A stretch of 20,408 bases of DNA from CBDUQI01 sp965369325 (GTDB taxonomy: Bacteria; Pseudomonadota; Gammaproteobacteria; Steroidobacterales; JBCBZW01), in NCBI GenBank assembly GCA_965369325.1, contig CBDUQI010000098.1, positions 1-20,408 on the forward strand. Reading direction: 5' to 3'. A program made the translations under genes and the position numbers. The notes under the pieces are model-generated. The model was not told the origin of the DNA, made no database searches, and was given only the letters and a program-made list of their open reading frames with translations. Below are positions 1 to 7,027 of the stretch, piece by piece (position 1 is the first letter of the stretch; every line of letters starts with the position of its first letter).

Positions 1-1
1 G

Positions 2-508
2 CCGCCGGCGGCCCTACCCGTAGTGACCTTCACCAAGGACATGAGCTTTCATATTAACGGGCAACAGGTAACAGTGATCCACGTGCCGGCCGCGCACACC
101 GACGGTGATGCGATTGTGCACTTTGAAGGCTCGAATGTCGTGCATACCGGCGATGTGGTGTTTAACGGTATGTATCCGTTTATTGATTATGACAGCGGTG
201 GCTCCATTCGTGGCATGGTGGCGGCCGTCGACAGGATTCTTTCTCTGTGCGATGACAGCACACAGATTATCCCCGGCCACGGCATGCTGGCCAGCGCGGA
301 TGATCTACGTGCGTACCGCGGGATGTTGGAGGCTGTGCGCAGTGCGATCACCAGTGCGGTGGCCGACGGCAAAAGTGTGGAGCAAGTGCAGGCAATGGCG
401 CCTACCAAAACGTACGACGCGGATTGGGGCGGCGGCTTCATTTCACCGGAACGCTTCGTCGCGATGGTGTACCGCGGTATTATAGAATTCGAGGGTGTGC
501 GACGGTAA
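2..508 (+). CDS. MBL-fold metallo-hydrolase, C-terminal part (5' end outside window)
   Basis: The reading frame is open from base 2 and has no stop before the TAA at 506-508, so the gene begins upstream of the window. A GTG at 23 is only an internal codon. The visible part is the C-terminal half of a metallo-beta-lactamase fold. It has an AAHTDGD segment carrying a likely metal-binding His, then HTGDVVFNG with the bridging-Asp position, then IIPGHG with the last metal-binding His. The HxHxDH motif that should precede these is missing only because of the window edge. The segment after the Asp (MYPFIDYDSGGS) resembles secreted or periplasmic MBL hydrolases of unassigned substrate. A signal peptide cannot be judged. 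Family assignment is firm from the spaced metal ligands; the substrate is unknown. Confidence 0.85.
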   Translation, partial: PPAALPVVTFTKDMSFHINGQQVTVIHVPAAHTDGDAIVHFEGSNVVHTGDVVFNGMYPFIDYDSGGSIRGMVAAVDRILSLCDDSTQIIPGHGMLASADDLRAYRGMLEAVRSAITSAVADGKSVEQVQAMAPTKTYDADWGGGFISPERFVAMVYRGIIEFEGVRR

Positions 509-523
509 GTTAAATCGCGGGGG

Positions 524-576
524 ACCGCAGACAGCAAGTCGCGCGCCGGGCTGTGATCGGGCACGCAGTCTGCGGT
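524..576 (+). other. 9-bp inverted repeat after the MBL gene
   Basis: ACCGCAGAC (524-532) and GTCTGCGGT (568-576) are perfect inverted copies separated by 35 bases. They lie 16 bp beyond the stop of the MBL gene and before the riboswitch aptamer. No T-run follows, so it is not a standard intrinsic terminator. It could be an operator or an RNA stem that separates the MBL gene from the riboswitch transcript. Confidence 0.35.
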
Positions 577-597
577 GCAAGGGGCTGACATACTCGC

Positions 598-702
598 TCC
601 CGTCAACCGCAAACTCACTGTGAGGTGGGGACGCAAAGCCACCGGCCTTTCGCCGAAGATCTGCTCAATTGGATCGCGTGAAAGGCAGCGGGATTGCCGG
701 AT
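598..702 (+). ncRNA. Cyclic di-GMP class I (GEMM-I) riboswitch aptamer
   Basis: The leader matches the GEMM-I consensus piece by piece. GCAAAC lies at 609-614. A six-pair stem CUCACU/GGUGGG (614-619 with 624-629) is closed by a GNRA tetraloop GUGA (620-623). Then come the hallmark GGACGCAAAGCC (629-640) and CCGGCC (642-647). A second helix pairs CCUUUC (646-651) with GAAAGG (680-685), followed by the tetraloop-receptor-like strand CAGCGGGAUUG (686-696). CCGG (697-700) closes against CCGG at 642-645. The order and spacing follow the Vibrio Vc2 riboswitch. The family binds the second messenger cyclic di-GMP. The next gene is the outer-membrane protein starting at 862, about 160 bases downstream, so it is the probable target. 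The exact 5' edge is uncertain. Recognition was by eye; a covariance-model scan would settle it. Confidence 0.88.
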
Positions 703-716
703 CCAGAATGACGGTG

Positions 717-794
717 CCGGGCCACGAGTGTGACCGCCCGACAGGGCCTACTCTCCTGGCCCGGTGCTGCACCCACGCCTCACGTGGGTGCAGC
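717..794 (+). promoter_or_regulatory. Riboswitch expression-platform hairpins
   Basis: Between the aptamer and the outer-membrane gene are two strong stems. CCGGGCC (717-723) can pair with GGCCCGG (758-764). GCTGCACCCACG (766-777) pairs perfectly over 12 bp with CGTGGGTGCAGC (783-794), with loop CCTCA. Neither is followed by a U-tract, so classical intrinsic termination is not evident. They may be structural parts of the regulatory leader. Their role as a switch is inference. Confidence 0.5.
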
Positions 795-840
795 CGATAC
801 GTTGATCAGGATTCGTTAACCGGAGGGTACGTGTGCTCGC

Positions 841-858
841 CATGCCAAGGAGGCAATG
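841..858 (+). promoter_or_regulatory. Shine-Dalgarno within a small hairpin
   Basis: The ribosome-binding site AAGGAGG (847-853) sits inside a possible hairpin. CATGCC (841-846) can pair with GGCA(A)TG (852-858) around the loop AAGGA. The site is 8 bases before the ATG at 862 but only 2 before the ATG at 856, so it selects 862 as the start. The hairpin could sequester the site, giving the riboswitch a translational output. That role is inference. Confidence 0.45.
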
Positions 859-861
859 TCC

Positions 862-1566
862 ATGCGTATTCTTACCGCAACGTTTTTGATCTGCGTTGCA
901 ATGTTGAGCGTGCCCGCGCTCGCTGAACAGAACTCATTCCAGCAGCCACAACAACTGACGGGCGAGGATCAGAGTAACCCTTACGCGGTGTCAGGGCGAA
1001 TTAGTACGCTCGGCCTTGGGGTAGAGCTTTCGCGCACCATCGCAAGCACCGGTGCCGTGCGGCTCGGGCTCAACGGTGCGGACTACTCCTTCGACGACAC
1101 CACTAGCGGCGTGGACTACGACGTGGAACTGGATTGGAGTTCAGTCTCGTTGATGTTCGATTGGCATCCGCGCTCGCAGGGTTTTCGGCTTAGTGCCGGG
1201 GTGCTGTCCAATGCCAACCAGGTGCTCGCGCTTGGTAAGGGGTCCAGCACCTATGACATTGGCGGGCAGACTTTCAATGCCTCCGACGTGGGCACGTTGG
1301 CGGCCAAAGTGGAATTCAACGAGTTCGCCCCCATGCTCAGCTTGGGATGGGACAACGCGTTCTCGGACAATCGCGTCGGTGTCTCGATGGGGGTCGGGCT
1401 GGTGTTCCAGGGCACCCCGGAGGTAGCACTCACGGCAAGCGGTGTGCTGGCAACCGACCCGCTGTTCCAGCAGGAGCTAGCACGGGAATTGGCGGATTTT
1501 GAAGCGGATGTCGAGGACTTCGAGCTGTACCCGGTCGCCTCGTTAGGCTTGAGCCTGCGCTTTTAG
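862..1566 (+). CDS. Small outer-membrane beta-barrel protein
   Basis: A 234-residue protein with a clear Sec signal peptide: Arg at position 2, a hydrophobic stretch over residues 3-17, and probable cleavage after ALA at residues 19-21. The mature part alternates polar and hydrophobic residues and is rich in Gly, Asp, Ser and Tyr. It ends in Leu-Arg-Phe, the terminal aromatic residue recognised by the BAM machinery. The repeated glycine-rich strands and a late acidic loop (LADFEADVEDFE) match an uncharacterised proteobacterial outer-membrane protein family of about 230 residues. The start at ATG 862 is preferred over 856 because AAGGAGG has proper spacing only to 862. The gene stands alone behind a c-di-GMP riboswitch, so a role in surface properties or the biofilm/motility switch is plausible but inferred. 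No enzymatic motif is visible. Confidence 0.85.
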   Translation: MRILTATFLICVAMLSVPALAEQNSFQQPQQLTGEDQSNPYAVSGRISTLGLGVELSRTIASTGAVRLGLNGADYSFDDTTSGVDYDVELDWSSVSLMFDWHPRSQGFRLSAGVLSNANQVLALGKGSSTYDIGGQTFNASDVGTLAAKVEFNEFAPMLSLGWDNAFSDNRVGVSMGVGLVFQGTPEVALTASGVLATDPLFQQELARELADFEADVEDFELYPVASLGLSLRF

Positions 1567-1571
1567 TGGCT

Positions 1572-1601
1572 GATGCCGGGGTCGTTGCTGGCCCCGGCAT
1601 C
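1572..1601. terminator. Hairpin shared by two convergent genes
   Basis: GATGCCGGGG (1572-1581) and CCCCGGCATC (1592-1601) form a perfect 10-bp stem with a 10-base loop. It lies 5 bp after the stop of the outer-membrane gene and 20 bp beyond the stop of the convergent aldehyde dehydrogenase gene. It probably ends both transcripts. No T-run is present on either side, so it is an atypical or merely structural terminator. Confidence 0.6.
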
Positions 1602-1621
1602 GTGCACAGGCGATCGGGCAT

Positions 1622-3136
1622 CTACTCGAGATTGAACTCGACGCCCTGAGCCAGCGGCAGATCGCTGCCCCAGTTAATGGTGTTGGTCTGACGACGCATG
1701 TACGTCCTCCAGGAATCCGAGCCGGCTTCGCGGCCACCACCGGTTTCTTTCTCGCCACCGAAAGCACCACCAATCTCAGCACCCGACGTGCCGATATTCA
1801 CATTGGCGATACCGCAGTCGCTGCCGATCGCAGATAGGTACCGCTCGGCGTTTTGCAGGTTGTTGGTGAAGATGGCGGAGGAAAGGCCCTGGCGCACGTC
1901 GTTCTGCATGCGAATGGCTTCATCCAGCGTTGAGTAGGGGATGATGTACAAAATAGGTGCGAAGGTCTCATCCTGCACAATCGGCCATTCGTTGCGGGCT
2001 TTCACAATCGCCGGGGTCACGAAGTTGCCGGGGCCATCAAGCACCTCGCCACCACACAGCACCTCGCCGCCAGCATCCCGCGCCGCTGCCAGCGCCGCCT
2101 CAAAGCGGGCCACGGAGTCAGCATCGATCAGCGGACCCATGAGGGTGTCCGCGTCCAGCGGATTGCCGATCTTCACCTGTTTGTAGGCGTTGACCAGGGT
2201 TTTGCTTAGCGAGTCGATTTGGCTTTCGTGCACGAACAGACGACGGGTGCTGGTGCAGCGCTGGCCAGCTGTGCCGACCGAACCGAACACGATGCCTGGC
2301 ACGGCGATGCCCAGGTTCGCGTCCTGATCCACGATAATGGCGTTGTTGCCGCCCAGTTCCAGCAGCGGCCGACCCATGCGGGCCTGCACACGTGCGCCGA
2401 CCTGGCGGCCGATGGCGCAAGAGCCGGTGAACGACAGCAGGTCGACGCGCTCGTCATCAACGAACGTAGACGCCAGGTCGTTATCACCCACAAACATCTG
2501 GAACGCCGCAGGGAAGCCATTGTCTTCCATCACTCGGGCGCACATGCGTTGCACGGCGATACCACACAACGGCGTTTTGGGGGACGGTTTCCAGATAGAG
2601 ACGTTGCCGCAGATTGCGGCCATCAGAGCGTTCCAGGAGTACACGGCCACCGGAAAGTTGAACGCGGTGACAATGCCGACCAAGCCCAGCGGGTGCCACT
2701 GCTCGTACATTCTATGCAGCGGCCGCTCGGAATGCATGGTGTTGCCATAGAGCATGCGCGACTGGCCCACTGCGAAGTCGGCAATGTCGATCATCTCCTG
2801 CACTTCGCCGTCGCCCTCGGCTTTGATCTTGCCCATTTCCAGGGATACGAGGCTGCCCAGTGCGTCTTTGTGACGCCGCAGTTCCTCCCCGATCAGGCGT
2901 ACGGCCTCGCCGCGCGCGGGCGCCGGCAAAATACGCCACTGCTCGAAGGCCTCGCGTGAGGCAGTAATGACCCGCTCGTACTCCTGTGCTGATGCCATGC
3001 TGACCCGTGCGATTTCGCTGCCGTCAGTGGGGCTAACCGATACCAGTTCGCCACCGCTGCCTGGGAGCCAGCCGCCTGTGGTATACGTGCCAGGGTTAAG
3101 ATCGCAGAGCCCAAGGGCATCGAGTATTTGCTTCAT
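1622..3136 (-). CDS. amaB: ALDH7-family aldehyde dehydrogenase (alpha-aminoadipate semialdehyde / piperidine-6-carboxylate dehydrogenase)
   Basis: A 504-residue NAD(P)-dependent aldehyde dehydrogenase of the antiquitin (ALDH7) group. It is expected to oxidise alpha-aminoadipate semialdehyde (in equilibrium with piperidine-6-carboxylate) to alpha-aminoadipate in lysine/pipecolate catabolism. The general-base Glu is in LLELGGNN (E260) and the catalytic Cys in GTAGQRCTST (C294), 34 residues later. The C-terminal run SGAEIGGAFGGEKETGGGRE followed by SDSWRTYMRR is diagnostic for ALDH7. The start is set at ATG 3136, preceded by GGAG with 8-base spacing; the longer frame from TTG at 3160 adds eight residues and lacks a comparable site. 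It is convergent with the outer-membrane gene and divergent from the DAHP synthase, so it is probably monocistronic. No other lysine-degradation gene lies in the window. Family is certain; the substrate is from family knowledge. Confidence 0.9.
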   Translation of the reverse strand: MKQILDALGLCDLNPGTYTTGGWLPGSGGELVSVSPTDGSEIARVSMASAQEYERVITASREAFEQWRILPAPARGEAVRLIGEELRRHKDALGSLVSLEMGKIKAEGDGEVQEMIDIADFAVGQSRMLYGNTMHSERPLHRMYEQWHPLGLVGIVTAFNFPVAVYSWNALMAAICGNVSIWKPSPKTPLCGIAVQRMCARVMEDNGFPAAFQMFVGDNDLASTFVDDERVDLLSFTGSCAIGRQVGARVQARMGRPLLELGGNNAIIVDQDANLGIAVPGIVFGSVGTAGQRCTSTRRLFVHESQIDSLSKTLVNAYKQVKIGNPLDADTLMGPLIDADSVARFEAALAAARDAGGEVLCGGEVLDGPGNFVTPAIVKARNEWPIVQDETFAPILYIIPYSTLDEAIRMQNDVRQGLSSAIFTNNLQNAERYLSAIGSDCGIANVNIGTSGAEIGGAFGGEKETGGGREAGSDSWRTYMRRQTNTINWGSDLPLAQGVEFNLE

Positions 3137-3293
3137 TATGGTGACTCCGGCGGTGGCCAATCACCGCAAAGTAAATGTGGAATGACCGATGGGTTTTCGG
3201 TGCAGGGCGGCATTCTGCCAAGCTCCCGGAATACTTACAATTGCAAGCAAGAAATATTGCAGCGCGCAATGGTGCCAGTTACGATAACTCACT
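3137..3293. promoter_or_regulatory. Divergent intergenic region amaB / DAHP synthase with palindrome
   Basis: This 157-bp spacer must hold promoters for both divergent genes. It contains a perfect interrupted palindrome, ATTGC-AGCGC-GCAAT (3256-3270), 23 bp before the DAHP synthase ATG, which is a candidate operator. A weak sigma70-like pair toward the DAHP synthase is TTGCAG (3257-3262), 17 bp, TACGAT (3280-3285). It would place the transcript start almost at the ATG. I could not find a convincing promoter for amaB. Confidence 0.35.
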
Positions 3294-4649
3294 ATGACCC
3301 GAGCAAATGTACACAATGACTGGAACCCCACGTCGTGGGCGGCAAAAACAGCGCTGCAGCAGCCCAATTACCCCGATGATGCGGCCGTGCAGTCGGCTCT
3401 GGCTGAGCTTAGCTCGCTGCCGCCACTGGTAACGTCCTGGGAAATCGAGGCATTAAAGGGCCAGCTTGCGGCCGCACAGCGCGGTGAGCGGTTTTTGTTG
3501 CAGGGCGGGGACTGCGCGGAGAACTTTGACGAGTGCCAGTCCGACATCATCGCCAAGAAGCTGAAGATACTGCTGCAGATGAGCACGGTGCTGCTGTACG
3601 GCTTGAAGAAACCGATTATTCGCGTCGGCCGGATGGCTGGCCAATATGCCAAGCCGCGCTCCGCCGATACCGAGACCCGCGATGGCGTGACGCTGCCCAG
3701 TTACCGCGGCGATCTGGTCAACGGCTCTGATTTTACGGAGGCCTCACGGGTACCGAATCCGCGGCTGATGCTGCGTGGTTACGAGCGTGCCGCGCTCACG
3801 TTGAATTTCGTGCGTGGGCTGGTGGACGGCGGATTCGCCGACCTGCACCACCCAGAGAACTGGGATCTGGACTTTGTCAGCCATTCACCGCTGGCGGAGG
3901 AGTACCGGCGGGTGGTCACCTCTATCTCTGATTCGCTGGATTTTTTCGAGTCTGTGGCTGGGCAACCGGCCCATCAGACGACTCGTGCCGAGTTTTACGC
4001 CAGTCACGAAGGCCTGCACCTGCTGTACGAGCAGGCGCAAACCCGGCTGCTGCCGCATCGCGGCCAGTGGTATAACCTGTCCACGCACCTGCCGTGGATA
4101 GGCATGCGCACGGCGCAGGTGGGCGGCGCGCATGTGGAGTACTTCCGCGGCATTGCGAACCCGGTAGCGATCAAGTTGGGGCCAGGCATGGACGCGGAAT
4201 GGCTGCAGGAGCTGATCAGTATTCTCAATCCTAACAATGAGCCGGGGCGGCTGACGCTGATCCATCGATTCGGTGCCAAGCATGTGGAATCGGGCCTGCC
4301 TAAGCTAATCGAGGCGGTGCGGGCGACCGGCTCTACGGTGTTGTGGGTGTGCGATCCGATGCACGGCAACACCGAGAACACGGCTGATGGTCACAAAACC
4401 CGGCGCTTCGACAACATCCTCTCCGAGGTGGAGAGTGCGTTTCGCGTGCACCAGGAGATGGGCAGCTACCTCGGTGGCGTGCACTTTGAGCTCACCGGGG
4501 AGGACGTCACTGAGTGCACCGGTGGCGCCCGCGGACTCAGCGACAGCGATTTGGCGCGCGCCTACCGCTCCCAGGTAGACCCGCGGCTCAACTACGAGCA
4601 GGCGCTGGAGCTTGCCATTCGCGTAGCACGCACACGCCGGGGCGCCTGA
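3294..4649 (+). CDS. Class II 3-deoxy-7-phosphoheptulonate (DAHP) synthase
   Basis: A 451-residue enzyme that condenses phosphoenolpyruvate with erythrose 4-phosphate to DAHP, the first step of the shikimate pathway. It is of the plant/mycobacterial class II type, unlike the AroF/G/H class I enzymes of E. coli. It shows the N-terminal NDWNPTSW block and LLQGGDCAENF with the metal-binding Cys (C74). Further along are GRMAGQYAKPRS, the phosphate-binding region, VCDPMHGNT with a metal-binding His, HFELTGEDVTEC with the Glu ligand, and DPRLNYEQ with the Asp ligand. Length is normal for the class. The ATG at 3294 gives the conserved N-terminus. No Shine-Dalgarno sequence is visible in the 20 bases before it. 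The gene is divergent from amaB and is followed by a strong promoter for the next gene, so it is probably monocistronic. Confidence 0.95.
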   Translation: MTRANVHNDWNPTSWAAKTALQQPNYPDDAAVQSALAELSSLPPLVTSWEIEALKGQLAAAQRGERFLLQGGDCAENFDECQSDIIAKKLKILLQMSTVLLYGLKKPIIRVGRMAGQYAKPRSADTETRDGVTLPSYRGDLVNGSDFTEASRVPNPRLMLRGYERAALTLNFVRGLVDGGFADLHHPENWDLDFVSHSPLAEEYRRVVTSISDSLDFFESVAGQPAHQTTRAEFYASHEGLHLLYEQAQTRLLPHRGQWYNLSTHLPWIGMRTAQVGGAHVEYFRGIANPVAIKLGPGMDAEWLQELISILNPNNEPGRLTLIHRFGAKHVESGLPKLIEAVRATGSTVLWVCDPMHGNTENTADGHKTRRFDNILSEVESAFRVHQEMGSYLGGVHFELTGEDVTECTGGARGLSDSDLARAYRSQVDPRLNYEQALELAIRVARTRRGA

Positions 4650-4673
4650 GCCCCAGGCACCACCCTTGAGGCT

Positions 4674-4703
4674 TTGACAAGCTCGGGGCCGGAAAAAGAT
4701 AAT
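4674..4703 (+). promoter_or_regulatory. Sigma70-type promoter for malate synthase
   Basis: TTGACA (4674-4679) is a perfect -35 hexamer. It is followed after 18 bp by GATAAT (4698-4703), which matches five of six -10 positions. Transcription would start near 4710, leaving a leader of about 55 bases. AAGG lies 8 bases before the ATG at 4766. The -35 lies 24 bp after the DAHP synthase stop, so the following genes have their own start of transcription. Confidence 0.75.
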
Positions 4704-4765
4704 GCCTTACTGACCGCCCGCGGATTCCCCGTGGTTCCTGTTACCCTGAACAAAAAGGCGCTGCT

Positions 4766-6346
4766 ATGGCGAGCTGCGAGATTCGCGGTGAATTCAAACC
4801 TGGTTTTGAGACGGTCCTCACCCCACATGCGTTGGGGTTTGTTGCCCGCTTGACCGAACGGTTTGGTCCAAAAATCAGCGAGTTATTGGCTCTTCGTGGC
4901 GCCAGGCAAAAGCAGGTGAACGGCGGCGAGCTCCCGGATCATCAGGCCTCGACTCTGCAGATCCGCGAGTTGGACTGGATAGTCGCCGAGATTCCTGAAG
5001 ATCTGCAGGACCGTCGCCTGGAAGGGGTGGTGCCGGCGTTAACCCGCCACTTGCTGGTGGCGTTGAACTGTGACGTCAATGTTTGCATCGCAGACATGGA
5101 AGACACCTTATCACCCACCTGGGATAACGTCGTCAATGCGCATTGTGCCCTTTACGAGGCCTGTCGCGGTACGTTGAAAGGCATAGCGTCGGACGGTGTT
5201 GAACGCGCCATGGGCGCAAACACGCCCACATTGGCGCTGCGCCCCCGCGGCCTGCACAGCATTGAGAAGCACCTGTACGTTAACGGCCAACCAGTGCCGG
5301 CAGCATTGGTCGATGTGGGGCTGCATCTGTTTCACAACGCCGACGCGCTGGTGGCGCGTGGCAGTGGCCCGTACATCTCGTTGCCCAAGCTTGAAAGCCA
5401 GCACGAGGCGCGCTTGTGGACATCCGTGCTGGAGTTCGCCGAGACCGACCTGGGCTTGCGCCAGTATGGCATTCGGGCAAGCGCTTACATCGAGACATTG
5501 CCCGCGATATTCGAGATTGACGAGATCCTGTACGTGCTCAAGGACTATCTGGTCGGGTTGGAATGTGGCCCGCTGGACTACCTGTTCAGTTTTGTCAAAA
5601 CACTACATGCGCACCCGGAGTACGTGTTGCCGGATCAAAGCCATTTCGACATGGAAGCCAGTTTTGTTCATGCCTATCTGAGTGCGGCGATTCAGACCGC
5701 GCATCAGCGCGGCGTGCTGGTGGTCGGCGGCAGCGCCGCGCATGCGCCGTTCGCACTGGACGACCCTGATTACGCGTCGTATCTAAGCTCAATGCGCGAG
5801 CGCAAACGGGGCGAGATTGATATGGGCTTTGATGGCACCTGGGTGACCCAGGGCGGGTTGGTGCCGGAGATAAAGGCGGTCTATGAACAGCACATGCACG
5901 GCAAAAACCAGTTGGGTCGATTGCTACGCGATTTGCGGGTGACCAGCAAAGACTTGCTGGATGTGCCCGTCGGCCAGATTACAATGGAGGGGGTTCGCAA
6001 CAATGTGCGCCTGGCCGTGCGTTACCTGGCGGCTTGGTTAACCGGACGCGGTTGGATCGTGATTAACAATCGGCGCAACGAGATGGCGTCGGCCGAGTTC
6101 GCGCGGGCCTGCCTGTGGCAGTGGGTACACCATCGCACCGGAGTGCTTGAGGATGGCACCAATATTGATATGCCGATGGTGAGCGCGCTGCTGCAGGAGT
6201 CGGTTGCGGTGGTGCGCGAGGATCTGGCCGCGATCGATGTGGATGATGGGCAGGTGAAGCTGGCCGTGCAGTTGCTGAGCGAGGTGACCGCTAGTGATGA
6301 GTTTGTCAGTTTCCTGTCTGATGTTGCCTATGAGTATTTGCCCTGA
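4766..6346 (+). CDS. aceB: Malate synthase A (glyoxylate shunt)
   Basis: A 526-residue enzyme condensing glyoxylate with acetyl-CoA to malate and CoA, the second step of the glyoxylate shunt used for growth on acetate or fatty acids. The length fits the A isoform (about 530) and not the longer G form (about 720). Visible family blocks are ADMEDTLSPTW (from residue 109), RPRGLHSIEKH (R159-R161, including the glyoxylate-contact Arg), FHNADALVARGSGPYISLPKLES, AYIETLPAIFEIDEILYVL and a long segment around LECGPLDYLFSFVKTL. D463 in VLEDGTN is the probable catalytic base. The ATG at 4766 follows AAGG with 8-base spacing. No isocitrate lyase gene is adjacent in the window. The next gene starts 16 bp after the stop, which suggests co-transcription with the DNA-repair genes. 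Confidence 0.95.
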   Translation: MASCEIRGEFKPGFETVLTPHALGFVARLTERFGPKISELLALRGARQKQVNGGELPDHQASTLQIRELDWIVAEIPEDLQDRRLEGVVPALTRHLLVALNCDVNVCIADMEDTLSPTWDNVVNAHCALYEACRGTLKGIASDGVERAMGANTPTLALRPRGLHSIEKHLYVNGQPVPAALVDVGLHLFHNADALVARGSGPYISLPKLESQHEARLWTSVLEFAETDLGLRQYGIRASAYIETLPAIFEIDEILYVLKDYLVGLECGPLDYLFSFVKTLHAHPEYVLPDQSHFDMEASFVHAYLSAAIQTAHQRGVLVVGGSAAHAPFALDDPDYASYLSSMRERKRGEIDMGFDGTWVTQGGLVPEIKAVYEQHMHGKNQLGRLLRDLRVTSKDLLDVPVGQITMEGVRNNVRLAVRYLAAWLTGRGWIVINNRRNEMASAEFARACLWQWVHHRTGVLEDGTNIDMPMVSALLQESVAVVREDLAAIDVDDGQVKLAVQLLSEVTASDEFVSFLSDVAYEYLP

Positions 6347-6361
6347 TTTGCGCACGCGCCG

Positions 6362-7012
6362 ATGGGTAAGGTAAGCCGCGGCAAGGTGTTCGATCCGGCG
6401 TGCCGGCGTTGTCCGCGTCTGGCCAAATTTCTGGATGATGTGCGCGAGAAGCATCCTGATTATCACGCGGCGCCGGTTCCGGCCTTTGGGGCTGCGAAAG
6501 CGCGCCTGCTGGTGGTCGGGCTGGCACCAGGCATGCATGGCGCGAATGCGACTGGACGACCGTTCACAGGCGACTATGCAGGGATTCTGCTGTATCAGAC
6601 GCTGCACAAATATGGCTTCGCCAGCGCGGCCGAGTCCCGCAGCCGGGACGATAAACTCAAACTGCGCAATTGCCGGATAACCAATGCGGTTAAGTGTTTG
6701 CCTCCCGCCAACAAACCGGTCGGGGCGGAAGTAAATACCTGCAACGAGTTTCTGGCTGCAGAATTGCAGCGGATGCCGGCGCAGGCAGTGCTGGTTGCCC
6801 TGGGCGGCATCGCGCACAAAGCGGTGGTGCGCGCGCTTGGGCTGCGGCAAAAGGACTTCACCTTCGGCCATGCGAACGAACATGAGGTGTCGGGCGGACT
6901 GACTTTGATCGACTCTTACCACTGCAGTCGCTATAACACACAGACCAAACGCTTGACCGAACCGATGTTTCACGCGGTGTTCGCGCGCGCCGCGAACATC
7001 CTCAAGACTTAA
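6362..7012 (+). CDS. Family 5 uracil-DNA glycosylase (UDGb type)
   Basis: A 216-residue uracil-DNA glycosylase superfamily member, expected to excise uracil and some other deaminated bases from DNA to start base-excision repair. Motif 1 is VVGLAPGMHGANATGRPFTG; the Ala in GLAPG, where family 4 has an acidic residue, points to family 5 (UDGb). Motif 3 is SYHCSRYNTQTKRLT. Four cysteines are placed as for a 4Fe-4S cluster: the pair in ACRRC near residues 14-17, the one in VKCLPP and the one in NTCNEF. It starts 16 bp after the malate synthase stop, without a strong ribosome-binding site, and ends 15 bp before uvrC. The tight spacing suggests one transcription unit. Confidence 0.9.
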   Translation: MGKVSRGKVFDPACRRCPRLAKFLDDVREKHPDYHAAPVPAFGAAKARLLVVGLAPGMHGANATGRPFTGDYAGILLYQTLHKYGFASAAESRSRDDKLKLRNCRITNAVKCLPPANKPVGAEVNTCNEFLAAELQRMPAQAVLVALGGIAHKAVVRALGLRQKDFTFGHANEHEVSGGLTLIDSYHCSRYNTQTKRLTEPMFHAVFARAANILKT

Positions 7013-7027
7013 GCGGGCGCTAACGCT

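Noticed and set aside
669..926. Open frame of 85 codons over the riboswitch leader
   Set aside because: It overlaps the aptamer, the two regulatory hairpins and the outer-membrane gene, and its composition is not protein-like.
2219..2959. 246-codon plus-strand frame
   Set aside because: It is antisense to the well-supported aldehyde dehydrogenase; a shadow of GC-rich codon structure with no recognisable domain.
4639..4654. GGGGC/GCCCC hairpin at the end of the DAHP synthase gene as terminator
   Set aside because: The stem is only 5 bp, contains the stop codon in its loop and has no T-run.
6038..6973. 311-codon minus-strand frame
   Set aside because: It spans the ends of malate synthase and the glycosylase in antisense and has no protein-family features.
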